Shown here: positions 61,079 to 64,000 of the stretch, piece by piece | Layout of the letters: every line of letters starts with the position of its first letter | How positions within the stretch are numbered: the first letter of the stretch is position 1 | Source of the DNA: Lachnospiraceae bacterium | GTDB lineage: Bacteria; Bacillota; Clostridia; Lachnospirales; Lachnospiraceae | Assembly (NCBI GenBank): GCA_017469945.1 | Contig: JAFUFI010000002.1 | Location: forward strand, 172,939-236,938 | Length of the DNA stretch: 64,000 nt | Direction of reading: 5' to 3' | Made by a program: the position numbers and the translations under genes | The notes under the pieces: model-generated | Databases searched by the model: none | What the model was told of the DNA's origin: nothing | The model's input: only the letters and a program-made list of their open reading frames with translations

Positions 61079-62737
61079 ATGAGGACCTCCAGATATAAAG
61101 CGGCAAAATTTTTAATCATTTTAGGCTCTGTTTTGTGCGTGTCCATCTCTGCTTTTTCGGGTGCGGTTATAGCCCGCAGAGGTGATGTATCTATAGGTGG
61201 GCTTGCTGTGCCCGTTTCCGGATTAAACGGAACCCTCCAGTCACTTTCATTTTTTATTTGTATTGCGATGGTCCTTCTTGATTATAAGTTTGGATTTATC
61301 GCTTCTGCCTGCTGTATCGGAATCTCGTTTTTCGGTGCAACAAGAACAATATTTGTTTCACACAGCATTTCTTCCTTGCCCGGCGCTATAAACTGCATCG
61401 TCAATGTCTTTGCTCTTATTCTTATCAGTACTCAGCTTAAAAAGAGCAGACTTGCCGAGATGACGGATAAGCTGACCGGACAGATAAACCGCTACGGATT
61501 TGAAGAGATCATCCATAAAAAGATCAGAGCTTTTGAAAAAGGCTCTATTGTTTTCCTACACCTTCATGGACTTACGGATATAAACGTTAATCTCGGAAGA
61601 AATATGGGAGATAATGTTTTAAAAACAGTCTCAAGCAGAATCGATACTATAATCGGTGGCATTGGAGAAGCGTACAAATTAGAGGGAAGTGAATTTGCAA
61701 TCTTTGTCAAAGAAGGACATGACTGCGAAGAGCTTGTTAAAAAGCTTATTTCCAGTGTTGAAGAAAAAATCGTTATGCAGGGTGAAGACAGCACCCTGAA
61801 TGTTTACGTTACCTGTAAAGCGGGTATTGCGGATTGTTTAAACAAGTATGTTAATCCGGACACACTTATGAAAAACGCCGATATTGCTATGAACCATGCC
61901 CTCAGGGTCGAGGATATGAAGTATTGCTTCTTTAACGAGCGTATCAAGCAGATCGCCGAGAGAGAGCATGATGTTGAGCTTTTTATCAAAGATGCTCTTG
62001 AGAACAATTACTTTTATCTTGTATACCAGCCTCAGTTCAGGATTAACGGAAAGAGGCTTAGGGGCTTTGAATCCCTTATCAGAATGAAACTCCCGGACGG
62101 AAGCTTTGTCAGCCCTTCGGAGTTTATTGCCGTTGCGGAAAGAAGTGACCTTATCCTTAAGATAGATAATTTCGTATTAAGACGTGCTATGGAAGAGTTT
62201 AAAGAGGTTTGTGAGCTTTACGAAAACAACATCACTCTTTCGATCAATATTTCCGCTAAAGATATCGCCCTTGATGGTTTTGTGGAACAGCTTCTTGAGG
62301 TGATAGAGGATACAGAATTCCCGAGACAGTGTCTCGAACTTGAGATTACAGAGTATTCATTTGCGAAGTCTACGGATATTACTATCGCAAATATCAAAAA
62401 ACTTCGTGAGCATAATATCATGTTCGCTATCGACGATTTTGGCACCGGCTATACATCACTGGCACAGCTTCTTAATCTTCCTGTTAATCTTCTTAAGATT
62501 GACAAGATTCTTATCGATAATATCTGTACAAATGAAGCTAACCGTGACTTTGTAAATGCGGTAATCTATATGGGACACCTTATGAAGTGCGAAGTTATAT
62601 CCGAAGGTGTTGAGGATGAGAGACAGCTGTCTTTACTCAGAGAGCTTGGATGCGATTTTGTTCAGGGATATGTCTGGAGCAAGCCTATTGATTATACCTC
62701 AGTATTTGAAATGTGCAGGGAATATTTAAATGTTTAA
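61079..62737 (+). CDS. Membrane EAL phosphodiesterase with degenerate GGDEF
   Basis: A 552-residue c-di-GMP protein. I chose the ATG at 61079 because the AAAGAAAG site is well spaced for it but not for the GTG at 61070. Four to five helices form the N-terminal sensor (about 10-135). The GGDEF domain is degenerate (the active site reads EGSEF), so a cyclase role is unlikely. The EAL domain keeps the key residues: ESLIRM (Glu of the EAL position), EITEYS, IDDFGTGYTSL and LKIDKILID, so it could hydrolyse cyclic di-GMP. This may affect pilus control, because MshEN domains can bind c-di-GMP (inference). Confidence 0.88.
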   Translation: MRTSRYKAAKFLIILGSVLCVSISAFSGAVIARRGDVSIGGLAVPVSGLNGTLQSLSFFICIAMVLLDYKFGFIASACCIGISFFGATRTIFVSHSISSLPGAINCIVNVFALILISTQLKKSRLAEMTDKLTGQINRYGFEEIIHKKIRAFEKGSIVFLHLHGLTDINVNLGRNMGDNVLKTVSSRIDTIIGGIGEAYKLEGSEFAIFVKEGHDCEELVKKLISSVEEKIVMQGEDSTLNVYVTCKAGIADCLNKYVNPDTLMKNADIAMNHALRVEDMKYCFFNERIKQIAEREHDVELFIKDALENNYFYLVYQPQFRINGKRLRGFESLIRMKLPDGSFVSPSEFIAVAERSDLILKIDNFVLRRAMEEFKEVCELYENNITLSINISAKDIALDGFVEQLLEVIEDTEFPRQCLELEITEYSFAKSTDITIANIKKLREHNIMFAIDDFGTGYTSLAQLLNLPVNLLKIDKILIDNICTNEANRDFVNAVIYMGHLMKCEVISEGVEDERQLSLLRELGCDFVQGYVWSKPIDYTSVFEMCREYLNV

Positions 62738-63476
62738 AAACAGATTGATAAAAAGAATAATTCCGGGATTTTTGGCAGTTCTTTCCCTTAGCCTTTCGGG
62801 ATGCGGAAATGCTATACCCAGCATGGATGCAGACGTGGAGCAAAAAGTGGGAGAGTACGCCGGACTTGTTATGCTCAGATATGATGCCAATCATAGAAGC
62901 AGGCTGATCGACTGGAGTAAAATTCCGCAGGATGAGCCTGTTATAGAAGAACCTGTGGCTACAGAACCCGAAGCCTTATCTGAGCCTGAACCGGAAGAAG
63001 ATATAAATATATCCGGGGCGGTAGAGGTTACTGATGTGGCGGAAGAAGCTGAGGAAAGTATGACTCCCGAGGAGTTTTTGAATCTTGCGGAGGGTATGAC
63101 GCTTATTTATCAGGGTTACTCTCAAAGCAGCAGCTATCCGGAAGATGGAGAAGCTGATTCCTTCGCTCTTGATGCATCATCCGGAAAGAAACTCTTTGTC
63201 GTACATTTTATACTCTATAATCAATCGCCACAGGATCAGGTTATTGATTTCCTTGGAGACGGATATGCTTTTAAATGCAAGATCAATGACAATGTGACAA
63301 GGACTGCTTTAGTTACTATGCTGCTGGACGATATGTCTACATACAGAGGAACGGTGGCACAGGGATATGGAGAGCAGCTTGTTCTTATTTTCGAGATAGA
63401 CGAATCGGTGGAGGTATCGACAGCTTCTCTTATCATAAAGGGTAATGACGGACAGTGCACCCTCCCGCTTGAATAA
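62730..63476 (+). CDS. Lipoprotein of unknown function
   Basis: A 248-residue lipoprotein: basic N-terminus, signal peptide and lipobox LSGC (Cys about residue 28), an acidic Glu/Pro-rich spacer (about 70-110), then a beta-sandwich-like C-terminal domain (about 115-248; FVVHFILYNQSPQDQVID). It resembles DUF4352/telomeric-repeat-like sandwich domains only loosely. The start overlaps the EAL gene by 8 bases, so both are in one operon. Confidence 0.75.
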   Translation: MFKNRLIKRIIPGFLAVLSLSLSGCGNAIPSMDADVEQKVGEYAGLVMLRYDANHRSRLIDWSKIPQDEPVIEEPVATEPEALSEPEPEEDINISGAVEVTDVAEEAEESMTPEEFLNLAEGMTLIYQGYSQSSSYPEDGEADSFALDASSGKKLFVVHFILYNQSPQDQVIDFLGDGYAFKCKINDNVTRTALVTMLLDDMSTYRGTVAQGYGEQLVLIFEIDESVEVSTASLIIKGNDGQCTLPLE

Positions 63477-63492
63477 TGAATATTATTAATCG

Positions 63493-63525
63493 CCCCTGTA
63501 TACACTACGTATGCAGGGGATTTTT
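63493..63525 (+). terminator. Intrinsic terminator before the rRNA operon
   Basis: CCCCTGTATAC and GTATGCAGGGG form an 11-bp stem (one G-U) with a short loop, followed by ATTTTT. Confidence 0.9.
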
Positions 63526-63566
63526 CTATGCATAAAAATTCATTGAAAATTTTTTGAAAAAAGTTG

Positions 63567-63595
63567 TTGACATTAATCTCCTAAGGTGGTAATCT
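63567..63595 (+). promoter_or_regulatory. rRNA operon promoter
   Basis: Consensus TTGACA (63567-63572), 17-base spacer, TAATCT (63590-63595), with an AT-rich UP-like tract (63536-63563) upstream. Its position before the rRNA leader makes it the main rrn promoter. Confidence 0.85.
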
Positions 63596-63960
63596 AAGTG
63601 AGCTGTCGCCGAGAACGGCACAGCGAAAACGAAATGATCCTTGATAACTGAACAGCAATGCAACCCTGAAAACATTCCAAGTCTTAAGGTTTTATCTGAG
63701 AGCTTAAGACGTGAATAATTCAGAGAACAAAGTTGATTAAGATCAACGACCCAAATAACAGTAAATGTTAATGGATAAATAGCCAGTTATTCTGGTTGGA
63801 TTGAACAGTCGATTGCTTCGCTGTTCCGGACAATTCATAGATTTCTACGAAATCTATTTCATTGACCGGCCCAGCATCTACAGCTTTCGTTTCAGACACA
63901 TCCGCATGTGCGAGCACAGCGTCTGGTCAGAAAACGAAAACTGCAAGCAATCTCCTTATA
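63596..63960 (+). other. rRNA operon leader
   Basis: About 365 bases between the promoter and 16S with no gene. It contains GATTGCTT (near 63813) that can pair with AAGCAATC (near 63945), enclosing nested arms such as CAGCTTTCGTTT with AAACGAAAACTG and a GACC/GGTC closing stem. This looks like the folded leader that supports 16S processing or anti-termination. Confidence 0.6.

Positions 63961-64000
<40 letters not shown>

Overview
The window looks like chromosome of a low-to-moderate GC Gram-positive Clostridia member, most likely Lachnospiraceae. This is inferred from the sortase/BspA-like surface proteins, the strong AGGAGG-type ribosome sites, the tmRNA and the start of a 16S rRNA; no database search was possible. 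Nearly every gene is on the + strand.

1-10.2 kb: the 3' end of leuS, a class B sortase, and two large leucine-rich-repeat (BspA-like) surface proteins. The first ends in a TPKTG sorting signal that the sortase could use. 10.3-30.3 kb: a type IV pilus locus (pilB, pilC, major pilin, prepilin peptidase, a PilM-PilN fusion, PilO-like, four further prepilin-like proteins including a 1250-residue pilin-adhesin fusion, and a second major-pilin paralogue). No retraction ATPase (PilT) is present.

The pilus locus is split between pilB and pilC by a foreign-looking island (about 12.1-16.9 kb). It holds two arrays of GCATGC-armed hairpins (8 and 14 units), a HipA-like kinase gene overlapping a gene for a fused HipA_N/HipS-like + DUF2442 + HTH protein, twin operator palindromes on their promoter, an Rpn/PD-(D/E)XK 'transposase' gene between 30-bp inverted repeats, and 3' relics of both the HTH gene and the Rpn gene. 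The HTH relic differs from the intact gene only at synonymous positions. This island is the best candidate for an undescribed system: a rearranged HipBST-like kinase module in a repeat-driven genomic site.

30.3-34.6 kb: a papain-like domain protein, a histidine phosphatase, a membrane-bound trypsin-like protein with a substituted acid residue, and a PHP phosphoesterase. 34.7-42.1 kb: an operon with two sugar-type ABC permeases, an HlyD-like adaptor, a stand-alone MacB-like periplasmic-core protein and a large solute-binding lipoprotein, with no ATPase gene. 42.1-46.7 kb: housekeeping genes (thiamine pyrophosphokinase, gpmI, secG, smpB, ssrA). A second tmRNA-3'-end-like segment follows ssrA, then a HigBA toxin-antitoxin pair with a leaderless-looking promoter.

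46.7-55.6 kb: an ECF sigma factor, a polytopic membrane protein, a PrsW-type intramembrane protease, a small membrane protein, a trypsin-like protease and a 1895-residue lipoprotein, plausibly one envelope-signalling locus. 55.7-63.5 kb: a membrane-anchored coiled-coil protein, an OmpR/HK two-component pair, a large polytopic membrane protein, a degenerate-GGDEF/EAL protein and a lipoprotein. The window ends in a ribosomal RNA promoter, its structured leader and the first bases of 16S rRNA.
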